Shown: positions 14,398 to 24,475 of the stretch, piece after piece | How the letters are laid out: every line of letters starts with the position of its first letter | Numbering within the stretch: the first letter of the stretch is position 1 | Assembly: GCA_014843695.1 (NCBI GenBank) | Contig: CM026386.1 | Location: 17,502,811-17,566,810, forward strand | Direction: 5' to 3' | DNA from: Archivesica marissinica | Lineage: Eukaryota; Mollusca; Bivalvia; Venerida; Vesicomyidae | Length of the DNA stretch: 64,000 nucleotides | Notes under the pieces: generated by a model | Databases searched by the model: none | Told to the model about the DNA's origin: nothing | What the model saw: only the letters and a program-made list of their open reading frames with translations | Program-made: the position numbers and the translations under genes

Positions 14398-14547
14398 AAT
14401 GCGACTTTTGAATTTTTATTGGATTGGTTTGTTTGTTTCCTCAGTTGTCCATACGTGGAGCAAATCGCTGTTTAAGACTATGTAAACAAATCAGGACCGG
14501 TCAGAAGACACGCAGCATCATGCAAGTATGTTGTATTAGGACTATAT

Positions 14548-14655
14548 AGGCCCAAACATGCACATATTTAGTCCTGTGATTATATTTCATGGCCCAAACA
14601 TGCAAATATTTAGTCCTGTGATTATATTTCATGGGCCAAGCATGCAAATATTTAA
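14548..14655. repeat. 42-bp tandem repeat (about 2.5 copies)
   Basis: GGCCCAAACATGCACATATT followed by TAGTCCTGTGATTATATTTCAT repeats about two and a half times with few changes. The rest of 14398-15129 is AT-rich unique DNA without visible features. Confidence 0.85.
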
Positions 14656-15129
14656 CCTTGCCGATTATGTGTATTCAACCAGGAACTGCTAATATCTTAA
14701 AGACTTCGAGACAACAAACTCACTTAATCATAAAAGCTATTAAATATCTTCAACGTCCTCCTTCTGTCGTATTATATGCGTATTGTAATTCACCGGGACA
14801 CTTATCGTATTATAATATTCTACGTCAGCAGCATAATGTCTGAGATATATCCCACAGGAAATCTGGATAAATATATTGCATATTGTTTCACGTTTTGTCA
14901 TTAGTTAGTGTGTGTCTCCGGGGATTCATTCTGCACTATCATATTGTGTTTAGCTTAAAGGGTTTTCCCTCATTAATTAATAAATCCTAATTACAACGAC
15001 TCTAGTCATATCCAATTATTAAGTTATATAATGTTATTAGCTTTGACGTAATTAATATCCTGTACTTTACCTCCCTGTGACGTACCTTACATATCCCTCG
15101 CAAATGTTAATTAATTGGGTCTTTTTTAT

Positions 15130-15384
15130 GATTTATTTAAGTTTATTTAACGTCGTTACCGGTTGCCCATTTGAGCGACGGGCAGTTTACCTAACAGCTT
15201 ATTTCCTCAGCAGGTTCCATTCCCTTAACAAGTATTTGGTGCACGAACCTCCGTAAGAAACTGCCAACGTTTGCATATAAAGATACACGGTCTGAGCTGG
15301 ACTCCAATTCGTGACAATCAGTGATTATAGGTTATAGTGGTATACAAGTCAGTGACCTTAATCACTCGACCACGGAGGCGGATA
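15130..15384 (-). mobile_element. SINE family E, copy 1
   Basis: Read on the minus strand, the head is CCTCCGTGGTCGAGTGATTA with a box-A-like D arm, a long variable arm of the Leu/Ser (class II) type and a degenerate box B. The body contains TTCTTACGGAGGTT. The 3' tail is CGCTCAAATGGGCAACCGGT AACGACG followed by TTAAATAAACTT. This tail matches that of family A, while head and body differ. It lies immediately beside SINE A copy 1. Non-autonomous and presumably Pol III-transcribed when young. Confidence 0.8.
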
Positions 15385-15397
15385 AAAATGAATTGTT

Positions 15398-15692
15398 TGT
15401 GTGTGTTTTACGCTTATTTATCGTCGCTACGTTGCCCATATGAGCGACGCCTCCTGAAGAGATGAGTCATTTTAGATTTTTGGATCATATCACAGTGATA
15501 CAGACAGAGACCCATTCCAGAATCTACTCTGGTTCTTTTACGTGCACGGTGTACAGCACCGACACGAGACCTCGGTTTAATATCCCATCTGAAAGATTGT
15601 TCATTTTATTAGGGTCAGACGGGGGATCGAACCTGCGATCCCTGGATTACCAGTCCAGACGGTGTTACCACTGGACTACAGATCCGTTTGTT
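15398..15692 (-). mobile_element. SINE family A, copy 1 (full length, with TSD)
   Basis: The minus-strand 5' head CGGATCTGTAGTCCAGTGGT has box A, an anticodon arm with loop CTGGTAA (GGT, Thr-like) and box B GGTTCGATCCC. The body reads CCGAGGTCTCGTGTCGGTGC and later GAATGGGTCTCTGTCTGTAT. The tail is ATATGGGCAAC..GATAAATAAGCGTAAAAC. A 12-bp target-site duplication AAATGAATTGTT lies at 15386-15397 and 15693-15704, so the ends are certain. The 2-bp insertion in the anticodon arm (ACGGTG) makes it unlikely to be a functional tRNA. Confidence 0.9.
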
Positions 15693-15856
15693 AAATGAAT
15701 TGTTGGTCACCACTTTCGCATGTATAATGAGTTTCTGTTACCTGAGATAGAGATGCCAGTGCAATGTCCATGGAGCAAGCGCTCGTATGACAGAGTACAC
15801 AAATAGGCAAGACAATAATGAGAAAGAAACGGATACAAGCCGATGTGCGGAGACAG

Positions 15857-16618
15857 CTAATGTGCGACATTTGCTTGAATGTGCGACGTTTGCTTGAATG
15901 TGCGACATTTGCTTGAATGTGCGATAGTTGCTTGAATGTGCGACGTTTGCTTGAATGTGCGACGTTTGCTTGAATGTGCGACGTTTGCTTGAATGTGCGA
16001 CATTTGCTTGAATGTGCGACATTTGCTTGAATGTGCGACGTTTGCTTGAATGTGCGACGTTTGCTTGAATGTGCGACATTTGCTTGAATGTGCGACGTTT
16101 GCTTGAATGTGCGACATTTGCTTGAATGTGCGACGTTTGCTTGAATGTGTGACGTTTGCTTGAATGTGCGATAGTTGCCTGAATGTGCGACATTTGCTTG
16201 AATGTGCGACGTTTGCTTGAATGTGCGACGTTTGCTTGAATGTGCGATAGTTGCTTGAATGTGCGACGTTTGCTTGAATGTGCGATGTTTGCTTGAATGT
16301 GCGACGTTTGCTTGAATGTGTGACGTTTGCTTGAATGTGCGATAGTTGCCTGAATGTGCGACATTTGCTTGAATGTGCGACGTTTGCTTGAATGTGCGAT
16401 GTTTGCTTGAATGTGCGATAGTTGCTTGAATGTGCGACGTTTGCTTGAATGTGCGATGTTTGCTTGAATGTGCGATAGTTGCTTGAATGTGCGACATTTG
16501 CTTGAATGTGCGACGTTTGCTTGAATGTGCGACGTTTGCTTGAATGTTCGACGTTTGCTTGAATGTGCGACATTTGCTTGAATGTGCGACGTTTGCTTGA
16601 ATGTGCGACGTTTGCTTA
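15857..16618. repeat. 19-bp minisatellite (about 40 copies)
   Basis: Tandem 19-bp unit GCGACGTTTGCTTGAATGT, with the ACG position alternating ACG/ACA/ATG/ATAG. Because 19 is not a multiple of 3, all three minus-strand frames encode the same 19-residue repeat, giving overlapping frames of 238-295 codons that I reject as genes. Confidence 0.96.
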
Positions 16619-16727
16619 AATGCAAGTATAATTATGTCTCTGTTATCTTATGAATGACTATCTGAATACTTAGAATCTAAAAACTTCAAGCATTGCACAC
16701 AATGTGCTTAATTAATATGGCAACCAT

Positions 16728-16813
16728 AGGTTGTATAGCTTTCTGTCCAATTCATTATTCCAATTGTTGTAAATAACCATGTACATGATAGAAAATAAAT
16801 ATGTTTAAACCAA
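16728..16813 (+). mobile_element. Family H short retroposon 3' end, copy 1
   Basis: About 86 bp from GGTTGTATAGCTTTCTGTCC to AATAAATATGTTTAAACCAA. It is nearly identical to 19407-19492. The same 3' end recurs elsewhere, and at 62216-62301 it is flanked by an 11-bp TSD. The source element is not in the window. Confidence 0.7.
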
Positions 16814-17125
16814 TGTGATAATACACATAATCTATATTAGCTGATCTCTTCTGTGGACATGCGTGATTCTTCTTGGAAATAATCTTGTAGTTGCGCTATG
16901 TTATAAATTTGTAGTTGGTGTATCCCTTGGAAATGTACAAATGGTATTATGGTACGTCAGACACGTTTGTATCCGTAATGATATAATTGGATATTTTAAA
17001 AGCACTGTTCAGCAGATTACTGTAACATGGATTTTCTGTTCAGCGTAATATGTACAACATAAGATGATAGCTATAATTGGGTCACTATCAATTGCGTTAT
17101 CCAAGTTCCCCAACACATAAAACCG

Positions 17126-17275
17126 TGTTGTTCAACCATTTTGCTTATGTGGCGGTATGGACAGCGATATTGTGTGTAAGCGGCCCGGCTAGCTCAGTCG
17201 ATAGAGCGTTCGCCATATAAGCGAAATGTCCCGGATTCGAGTCCCGTGATTGCTGCACATTTTTCTCACACTGTG
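17126..17275 (+). mobile_element. Solo copy related to the tRNA-bearing terminal repeat
   Basis: A tRNA-like block GGCCCGGCTAGCTCAGTCGA lies at 17183-17255 with box A and box B (GGATTCGAGTCCC) and a perfect TTCGC/GCGAA anticodon stem. It is followed by CACATTTTTCTCACACTGTGACA. The same order (GCTAGCTCAGT, ATTCGAGTCCC, TTTTTCTCAC, then TTACA) is found in the terminal repeats at 22120-22713. The loop CATATAA lacks U33, and no acceptor stem forms with the flanks, so I do not call a functional tRNA. The boundaries are approximate. Confidence 0.55.
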
Positions 17276-17556
17276 ACACTTACTTATAAGTAAGGAAATA
17301 CATAATGTATTATAATGAAGTTGATTCGTAATCAACAAGTAGACAATACACATTAGGCCAAACTTCCGGGGCACATAAATTAACCGCTTAGGCCTAAAGC
17401 CTGCGTTGTTGCTTCATATGCTTGAAACCATGACTTATTCTCTAATAAATAACTGAAATACAAATATTATTTTATTAATTTGGGTATTATTGATACGATC
17501 ATAATATTGTAAATAAAATCTGAGACATATATGTGAATGCATATCTTATGCCAAAC

Positions 17557-17795
17557 TTTATTTGTTTTTACAATGATTGCGAAGCAAGCTTTAACAACTT
17601 ATATTAATCACTCTCGTTGGCGCGGATGAACGCGTAAATGTGGTTATTCGTGTGGGAGGAAACCGGAGTACCCGGAGAAAAACACACCTGTCCGATCGGG
17701 CGACCATCGTACCATCTCACATACTTCCCGGTCCGAGGATCGAACCCGGGTTGCATTGATGACAAGCGAGCGCTACTGCGCTAATCGGACAGCCA
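17557..17795 (-). mobile_element. SINE family B, copy 1
   Basis: The minus-strand head GGCTGTCCGATTAGCGCAGT leads to an anticodon region GCTTGTCATCAATGC and box B GGGTTCGATCC. The body contains GTACGATGGTCGCC and CTCCGGTTTCCTCCC. The tail is GAGTGATTAATATAAGTTGT..GCTTCGCAATCATTG. The tRNA origin looks Val/Glu-like but is uncertain. Confidence 0.88.
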
Positions 17796-17832
17796 AACAA
17801 TTGAGAAATGAAATATATTTTACCTCACTTAC

Positions 17833-18433
17833 TTAAAGCAGCATTACATCGTAATAAAGGATCTTTTGGATAAAATATAAATACTAATGTGTGTGTGTAT
17901 TTACAAAAATCGAAATAGTCGCTCAGAAACGATAAAATTCCAATAAATTTAAGCCGTCGTATACGCGAATTTGTTTATCAACACACGAAATATAAAAACA
18001 CGAAGAGCGCGCATGCGTGAAACAACAGAGGATGTAGAAAACAACGTATATACTTTGAACATGAAACACTATCTATATATCTTCCTCTAATGTCGAACCA
18101 CTCGCGGGGATGTAGAAATGTCCCTAAAGACTTAGCTAACAGAGGTATGAATCAACATATCAAGTAATTTAATTAAAAAGACAACGTGGGACAAATTCCG
18201 TATGAAACAAGTGCGGACGATGCGTTCCGGTTGTAAACAAGTGCGTGACCGATCGACTCGGAAAGTCCTACTTTCGGTTTCGAGTTTGTTTTATCACAAA
18301 AAAAACACTGTTTACTAAAATGAACATAAGCATACCAAGTATAATGTTAGAATGTGTAGCAGCATTGCTACCCATACGTAAAATTTGAATTTTTCAAATA
18401 TCTTTTATTTCATACGATGGAATGCTGCTTTAA
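17833..18433. mobile_element. TTAA-flanked MITE, copy N1
   Basis: Terminal inverted repeats: left TTAAAGCAGCATTACATCGT and right, reverse-complemented, TTAAAGCAGCATTCCATCGT. Each end carries TTAA, consistent with a TTAA target duplication. The interior is non-coding. The ends are close to the N2-N5 family (TTAAAGCGACATTACATCG), but the interior is different. Confidence 0.75.
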
Positions 18434-18925
18434 ACTACAACAGTTCTAATCAAACTATATTTATATTATTGCTTAATCGATATTGTATTAAGCAAAACTA
18501 GAATCGTTCGTACATTTCAGCAGTAAAATTGACAATACTTTGCAATCGTATATTCAGACGAAAACGATGTTGTTTTTTTGGGTTATTGTTGTAATAAACG
18601 TCGCACGCACAACGATAATGTCCTTCCATTTGGCATTAACTGTCACACTGGAAGTTCCGAACGGATACAGATGGCAATGTTTTTGGACTAATTAAGTGAT
18701 ATGTGATTCTGCTGTATGTCTAATGGCCGATGAGTTCTCTCCGAGTACAATAAGTAACACATAAACCAACCCATATCTCACACACAAATAGGAGATACAG
18801 AATTAAATCAATGTCAATAGTATGATACAGTAAACTAACTACTTTGGCAACAACAGTTGTTCTTACGACAACAAAATCATGCCAACGAAATATAATAGAC
18901 ACTGTTACGTTCTCTACTTTGTGGT
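18434..18925. other. Unique AT-rich interval
   Basis: No repeat, tRNA-like box or convincing coding sequence seen. Confidence 0.5.
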
Positions 18926-19150
18926 AGTCGTGATAGCGATGTGGTAGCACGTTCGCTTCAGGTGCGAACGGTCCGGAGTTCGAGCCCCGCTTGGGGCCGT
19001 TACGATTTTGCCCTTAGGCAAGGCATTTAAATTCCACATTGCCTCTTCTGTCTCCTTCATGGCGATGGATTACATCAGGAATGAGGTATCGAGAGTGATT
19101 AATATAAGTTGAAAGCACTTGTTTCGCAATCGAGCTAAAATAAATTTATA
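18926..19150 (+). mobile_element. SINE family C, copy 1
   Basis: The head GTCGTGATAGCGATGTGGTA is followed by a perfect anticodon stem TTCGC/GCGAA with loop TTCAGGT (CAG in the anticodon position) and box B GAGTTCGAGCCCC. The body is CCTTAGGCAAGGCATTTAAA. The tail is GAGTGATTAATATAAGTTGA..TTTCGCAATCGAGC, shared with family B. Confidence 0.88.
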
Positions 19151-19406
19151 TACACTTTCTCTATATACTTTTTTGTCTTTTTTATCATCTTCCATTTGTC
19201 GGTTTTCTTTCGTTTAATTGTTTTTAATCCACAACTTTTCAAGGTGTGTACTCCTATGTATCACACAATTAGCTTAGATAGCATGCATTAAGCTTTGTAA
19301 GCATTACACCTTCCCTATACATACCAAAATGTATTATTGAACTTGTAAATAGTCATGCTATGAACTGTGTGTGCACATTATTTAGGAAGGAGAAGACAAC
19401 CATACA

Positions 19407-19492
19407 CTGTATAGCTTTCTGTCCAATTCCTTATTTCTATTGTTGTAAATAATCATGTACATGATAGAAAATAAATATGTTTAAACCAATAC
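19407..19492 (+). mobile_element. Family H, copy 2
   Basis: CTGTATAGCTTTCTGTCCAA to AATAAATATGTTTAAACCAA, nearly identical to 16728-16813. The flanks 19151-19406 and 19493-20700 are AT-rich, with only short spurious frames. Confidence 0.7.
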
Positions 19493-20704
19493 ACTATGTA
19501 TATTTGAAGATACCCCTATACGTCATATCTGCCTGCACATTGTGAAATAAGATTTATTGTCAGTAATTGTCTCATTCGCATTTTCTACTACACTAGCCAA
19601 TTCCATATACAAAAAAAAAATATATAATAATATTCCATTACATATTGTATATATAGTTTCAATACGTTTCAGCCTTTATTCCAATGTGCAGTTATCTAGC
19701 CACGTACTAACGTCTTTATTACTTTGATATGAATTTGAACATTTAATAACCGAAATCATGCTCTCCGTTATCCACATATCAGGAATAAATCACAATTACT
19801 GGGCTAGATACACGAAAACGATTGAAATATTACCACGAAACTATACTTGAAGATTGGTTATCTGTCAAATTTGACACTCTGATAAGCTACGGGAAGTAAG
19901 CAAATAAGCACCGAGTGCGCATGTGTTATTTAACAGGAACTAGTTATTATACGGCTTTTTCTGGTTTGATACGGGTATCGAAATACAAGCTGTCCATTCC
20001 TTCATTGAGTAGTTTATGTTAATGTTTTTCTGACTATTGTTAGCAGGAGATGCGTTTTCTTCTCTCTCCGCGTTTATTTGTCGACATATAATGTTGGTGT
20101 AATTTTCTTTGTGTACCAATTCAATTTGTAATTAACGACAACTCACGGAATGTGTGCATATTCTTGTAAATTTCGTTGTCACAACAGAAACACCTTTTAC
20201 TATAGTTACATGTTACATTTGAAGTATACCTCCTCCAGGAAACGAATGGGTGTTAACAATATTTACCTAATTTCTTTGCACTCAAAATTAATATTTCCAG
20301 ACATCTTGTTTTCACCGGAAGTTGCTATACCATATAAACCTGGATGGTAGACAGTATTGTGGTAGGCAAATAATAGGCTACAATTCATATCTAAGTAATA
20401 TACACGTCTATCAGCTTATTACGACAGCTATTAAACTCTTCTTTTTGTTCAATTCTTCTTGTTCATTTTATAGTATTCTCTTAAGCGTATCCCGTCATGT
20501 TCTTATTCAATACAAACAATACTTTTCTTGAAAGACTTACTTATATTAGTACTACATACATCGAATGAAATTGATAGCAAATTTGACCTTTTGGAAAGAG
20601 CTGTTGCTAATGTTTACAAAACGTGTAGCCCAATCCTTTTGAACTTTGAAAATGTCATGTAAATGTATATGGATATTATCAAGTTTTATATATGTAATAA
20701 ATGC

Positions 20705-20960
20705 GAATTAGTTTAAACATTATTTATTTCAGTATTTGTACATGTAATCAAGAATTTTTTTTTTTTTTTTTGTAATTCATTTTATTAAACAGTAAGACAG
20801 AAGCATACATATATAGTACAAAATTTAATTGTACAAAATTGTATATACAAGCATTAACAAAACCGTAATGCAAGGGAAGTATAAACATATAGTATTACAT
20901 ATAATTTAACAGCAGTAGAATCAAATGGATTAGAAAGAAAACTCATATAGGTCTTCTCCC
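20705..20960 (-). repeat. Repeat K, copy 1, interrupted by a poly(A) retroposon
   Basis: GTTTAAACATTATTTATTTC..TGTAATCAAGAA and, after an interruption, TTACATATAATTTAACAGCA. The uninterrupted version is at 30311-30450. The interruption at about 20754-20888 starts with a T17 run followed by GTAATTCATTTTATTAAAC, meaning a minus-strand retroposon ending in poly(A). Confidence 0.65.
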
Positions 20961-21118
20961 TATCAATTGATTGATATACAATAGGCATGAGCATTGTATG
21001 AAACACGTTGCAATAAAATATTATTAAATTTAATAAACACATATAATCATTATGTAGTACAACGCTTATACGGTGGCGTTCGCAGTTTAGATATACTCCA
21101 ATCAGATTGGGAAATATA

Positions 21119-21265
21119 TTAAAGCGACATCACATCGCAAAGAGCAAATAAAATGCATTTTTTCAATCTATCTACGGAGTTGAAATTATGCAACAATATT
21201 TGGTTCCCAAATGATTCGCGGATGTTCCAGTAGGGATGTGGTATATACTATTATGTTGGATAGGG
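21119..21265. mobile_element. TTAA-type MITE end, related fragment
   Basis: Starts TTAAAGCGACATCACATCGC, matching the N-family terminus. It continues into sequence (GATGTTCCAGTAGGGATGTG) whose reverse complement recurs at 28165-28245. The other terminus is not seen here. Confidence 0.5.
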
Positions 21266-21348
21266 TTTCATGTTTTGTGAACATATTTGCATTTAATTAC
21301 TAAAGTATTCACTTTATAATTGTAATATTATGTATATACAATGTACAT

Positions 21349-21501
21349 TAGTCTGGGATCAGGCGTCGACATATTTTGCTTGGTCAGTCAAATAAATATA
21401 TTTTAACACCGAGACTATTAATTGTGCCGTATTGAGCTTCTGATAATGTCATTTTGCCAGAAGTTAAAAAGTGAAAATTCGACAGACCGGATCCCAGGCT
21501 A
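21349..21501. mobile_element. Element G, copy 1 (153-bp MITE with TSD)
   Basis: Imperfect inverted ends TAGTCTGGGATCAGG and, reverse-complemented, TAGCCTGGGATCCGG. It is flanked by a perfect 9-bp direct repeat AATGTACAT at 21340-21348 and 21502-21510. Other copies lie at 44610-44765 and 55487-55938. No coding sequence. An 8-9 bp TSD would suit hAT- or Mutator-type transposition, which remains a guess. Confidence 0.75.
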
Positions 21502-22119
21502 AATGTACATCACTCAATACACTATCCGAGTGTGGATTATACAACATGACTTTTCAATCGATCTTCTATTACATATTTATATGTAATAATTGTTCTTGTT
21601 CCTCTTCAAGGATAATCAATATATACCAACATGCAATGTGTATTCCCAACTGTCTTGTACTCTAGAATTTGATGCACATTTCTGAGCTGTTGACAATTTC
21701 CATGTGAAGGCCTCCCACATTTCACCAAGCTACGAGTCTCTTGTGTATACTTTAATGACCTTTTTAATTCTCAGAACTATCGTAAAGTTTTCTAATTTCT
21801 CCAATATAATGGAAGCCATTTTAAATGTATCCGCACGCCATTCTAGCCTGACAACTGTCAGGTTAAGTTGTATACCATCAGACGTGTAGAGATTAACTTT
21901 CAAATTGCAGGCACATTAATAATTCAGGTTTGTGAATATTGTAACATCACGAAAGCGAAATTTCGAAATTCTGAAAATAGGTACATTTTTATCTACTTTG
22001 CATAACCGATAAAGCAGACACATTAATAATTCAGGTTTGTGATTATTGTAACATTAAAAAAGCGAATTATCGAGTAAGTACATTTGTATAACCGATAAAT
22101 GAGATATATATTAACTAGG

Positions 22120-22257
22120 TGTAACCCAAGTGAGAAAAACATGACGCCAGTCCGGGACTCGAACCCTCTCGCTTACAAGGCGATTGCTCCACAGACTGAG
22201 CTAACCGGGCTGCCTACATATCACCTCACATATTGGGTTAATATACATACCGTTACA
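22120..22257 (-). repeat. Terminal repeat 1 with Thr-like tRNA sequence
   Basis: 138 bp. On the minus strand GGCAGCCCGGTTAGCTCAGT (box A) is followed by ATCGCCTTGTAAGCGA (anticodon loop CTTGTAA, TGT) and GGGTTCGAGTCCCGGAC (box B). The core resembles tRNA-Thr(TGT). The acceptor arm is poor, so a working tRNA is unlikely, but an internal Pol III promoter is plausible. Confidence 0.65.
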
Positions 22258-22366
22258 TACTCCCCCCACCAAATTGGAATTCTTCCATGAATTTCCATAG
22301 GGATAGAGATACATTGTGAAATATTTCTCGGAGTTTATAATGTAACGTTTTCAAACGGGGGGAATG

Positions 22367-22713
22367 TGTAACCCAAGTGAGAAAAACATGCAGCCAGTCC
22401 GGGACTCGAACCCGGTGTCACATGAGATTTTCACCCGCGCGATATTTTCACGGGTGAAAAAAATGCAATGAGATTTTCACCCCCCCCTATGAGATGTTCA
22501 CCCGCCCCCCAATAGTTTAACCCTAACCCTAACCCTAACCCTAACCAAGTCTCATAGGGGGGGGGTGAAAATCTCATGGCATTTTTTTCACCCACGTCTG
22601 AAAATGTCGCGCGATATTTTCATATGACACCGGGACCTATTGCTCTACCGACTGAGCTAACCGGGCTGCCTACATATCACCTAACATATTGGGTTAATAT
22701 ACATACCATTACA
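22367..22713 (-). repeat. Terminal repeat 2, interrupted by palindromic MITE
   Basis: Same ends and box A/box B as terminal repeat 1, but about 15 bp of the anticodon arm is missing at the point where the 214-bp palindromic element sits. Confidence 0.65.
22416..22629. mobile_element. Palindromic MITE with telomeric repeat core
   Basis: Long inverted arms begin TGTCACATGAGATTTTCACC and, reverse-complemented from the right, TGTCATATGAAAATATCGCG. Both continue to GGTGAAAAAAATGC and ATGAGATTTTCACCCCCCC. The centre (about 22518-22546) is four-plus copies of CCCTAA. It is flanked by CCGG at 22412-22415 and 22630-22633, a possible 4-bp TSD. Non-coding. Confidence 0.75.
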
Positions 22714-22744
22714 TAGGGATGGCAACGAATATACGAATATTCGA

Positions 22745-22886
22745 ATATTCGCTCAAACATCCAACTGCCAACTTTTTCATATAAATGAGACACGGCCTGA
22801 GCGGGGCTCGAATCTGTGACCATCAGTGATGATAGGTTACAGTGGTATACAAGTCAGCGACCTTAACCACTCGACCACGGAGGCGG
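22745..22886 (-). mobile_element. SINE family E, copy 2 (head part)
   Basis: The minus-strand head CCTCCGTGGTCGAGTGGTTA with class-II-like variable arm, box B-like GATTCGAGCCCCGC and the start of the body (CATTTATATGAAAAAGTTGG). The tail is missing. Just left of it is a short CGAATATT-rich palindromic stretch (22727-22752). Confidence 0.7.
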
Positions 22887-22899
22887 ACTGTGCTGAATT

Positions 22900-23068
22900 G
22901 TAAACGAACCGTGTCTCTTTATATGACAGTGTTGGCAGTTTCTTACGGAGGTTGGTTAACCAAGTACTGGTTAACCGCTGGAGCCTGCCCAGGAAAGGTG
23001 TTGTTAGGTAACCTGCACGTCGCTCAAATGGGCAACCGGTAGCGATGTTAAATAAATTTAAAATAAAA
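22900..23068 (+). mobile_element. SINE family E, copy 3 (headless, inverted to copy 2)
   Basis: Body GTGTCTCTTTATATGACAGT..TTCTTACGGAGGTTGG and tail CGCTCAAATGGGCAACCGGT AGCGATG, then TAAATAAATTT. With copy 2 it forms a head-to-head inverted pair able to fold back. 23069-23683 beyond it is AT-rich with no recognised feature. Confidence 0.7.
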
Positions 23069-23683
23069 ACAAAATGAATTATGCCAAGAAGAAAACACAT
23101 GTGGTGGAGTCAAGAAACGAACTTCAAAGAGTAAGGTAAAACAGGTAGATAAAGATATATTCCTGTGTAGAAGAACAAAATTACAATGATTATGAATATC
23201 CCGTATTTTATGCAAGAAATATTATTTTTAAAAACAATGCTCCAAGATGTCTACGCCCATAATATTACAATGCTGTTACGATTTGCTAAGGAGAATAGAG
23301 GCTGAGAATAGGGGCTAGGAAGAGAACCGTATGAAGAACAGACTAACATAGTCAAAATAATATTATATATTTTTAGCAATGTTCTAGTACATTGAAGCTT
23401 AGTAAAGAATGGATTTCATTACGTAACCCATTCAACCCCCAAGTAACTGACATGGACTATTGCATGATATTTTCAGACCAATAAATTAATAATAAAATTA
23501 CATTTGAACCAGTTCATTTATCAAAATAGGTAATTTTTGTCTAAATATAATAATATTACTGGCAAAAATGAGCCGGCTCATCTGGACCTACACTTTTTGT
23601 AAGCCTATTGAGAGGCCTTTGGTGTTGAAAGGGTTAAAGGCTTGTGTAATACTGATATTATAACGAATACAATTGTATGATGG

Positions 23684-23930
23684 CAATTCGATTAGCCCAG
23701 TAGTTAGCACGCTCGCTTCTCACCAATGCAATCCGGGTTCGATCCTCGGACCGGGAAGTATGTGAGATGGTACGATGGTCGCCAGATCGGACAGGTGGGT
23801 TTTCTCCGGGTCCTCCGGTTTCCACCCACATGAATGACCATATTTACGCTTTCATCCGCGCCAACAAGAGTGATTAATATAAGTTGTTAGAACTTGCTTC
23901 ACAATCGCAAAAATAAATAAAGTTTAAACT
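23684..23930 (+). mobile_element. SINE family B, copy 2
   Basis: Head AATTCGATTAGCCCAGTAGT, anticodon region CGCTTCTCACCAATGC, box B GGGTTCGATCC. Body GAGATGGTACGATGGTCGCC, tail GAGTGATTAATATAAGTTGT..GCTTCACAATCGC then AAAAATAAATAAAG. Essentially full length. Confidence 0.88.
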
Positions 23931-24356
23931 TATGATGGCAACATTTTTAGAAATTGCGACAATCAGTTGGCAGGCGCTTCGCTATGCTTACGCATGTACG
24001 CACGTGTGTAAGATTAATTTTGACAGTTCCTGAAAATGAAATGCGAAAAATGCAATAAAAACGAGATTGTAAAGGGGGCACAGACATTGGTCATTCACAA
24101 GAAAGCAGACATGATCGAAATGCCAACAGATATTGATTGTAGCTGATGTTCATAGTATGCAATAGTCACCTGAGACCATATTGCGGAAAATATTATCCCC
24201 CTAGAATGGTGCGTAATCCATATTTAGGCCTAGCTACGCGCCTGGAACTTGGAACAGGACTGTAGCAAAGAGAAAGAGGAGAACTAGTAGTGATTAAACA
24301 TGTTAGCTATATAAGAGATACATGACTTTGTAATTAGTCTATACACATTTAGTTGA

Positions 24357-24396
24357 GCTCGATTGCGAAACAAGTTTAAGCAACGTTAAATAAACA

Positions 24397-24475
<79 letters not shown>

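Larger units (their letters stand above)
22120..22713 (-). mobile_element. TRIM-like element with tRNA-like terminal repeats
   Basis: Two direct repeats, 22120-22257 and 22367-22713 (the latter interrupted), both begin TGTAACCCAAGTGAGAAAAA and end ATTGGGTTAATATACATACC then G/A TTACA. They thus carry TG..CA ends. They bracket a 109-bp internal region with TACTCCCCCC at one edge and GGGGGGAATG at the other. A 4-bp duplication TAGG flanks the whole (22116-22119, 22714-22717). This is the plan of a terminal-repeat retrotransposon in miniature. The terminal repeats contain a tRNA-like sequence on the minus strand. No clear tRNA-primer-binding site is visible, so the class is tentative. Confidence 0.6.

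Noticed and set aside
11181..14475. Frames of 60-230 codons in the 30-bp array
   Set aside because: Same artefact of a 3-divisible period; 29-bp units break the frame repeatedly without any sign of constraint.
15691..16625. Three overlapping minus-strand frames of 238-295 codons
   Set aside because: The 19-bp period makes all three frames encode the same repeat. They overlap one another and have no domain.
17183..17255. Functional tRNA gene
   Set aside because: Box A, box B and anticodon stem are present, but no acceptor stem pairs and U33 is missing. It matches the tRNA-like part of the TRIM-like repeats.
22518..22546. True chromosome end or telomere fusion
   Set aside because: Only about four hexamers, in the loop of a palindromic element with flanking duplication; an internal mobile element explains it better.
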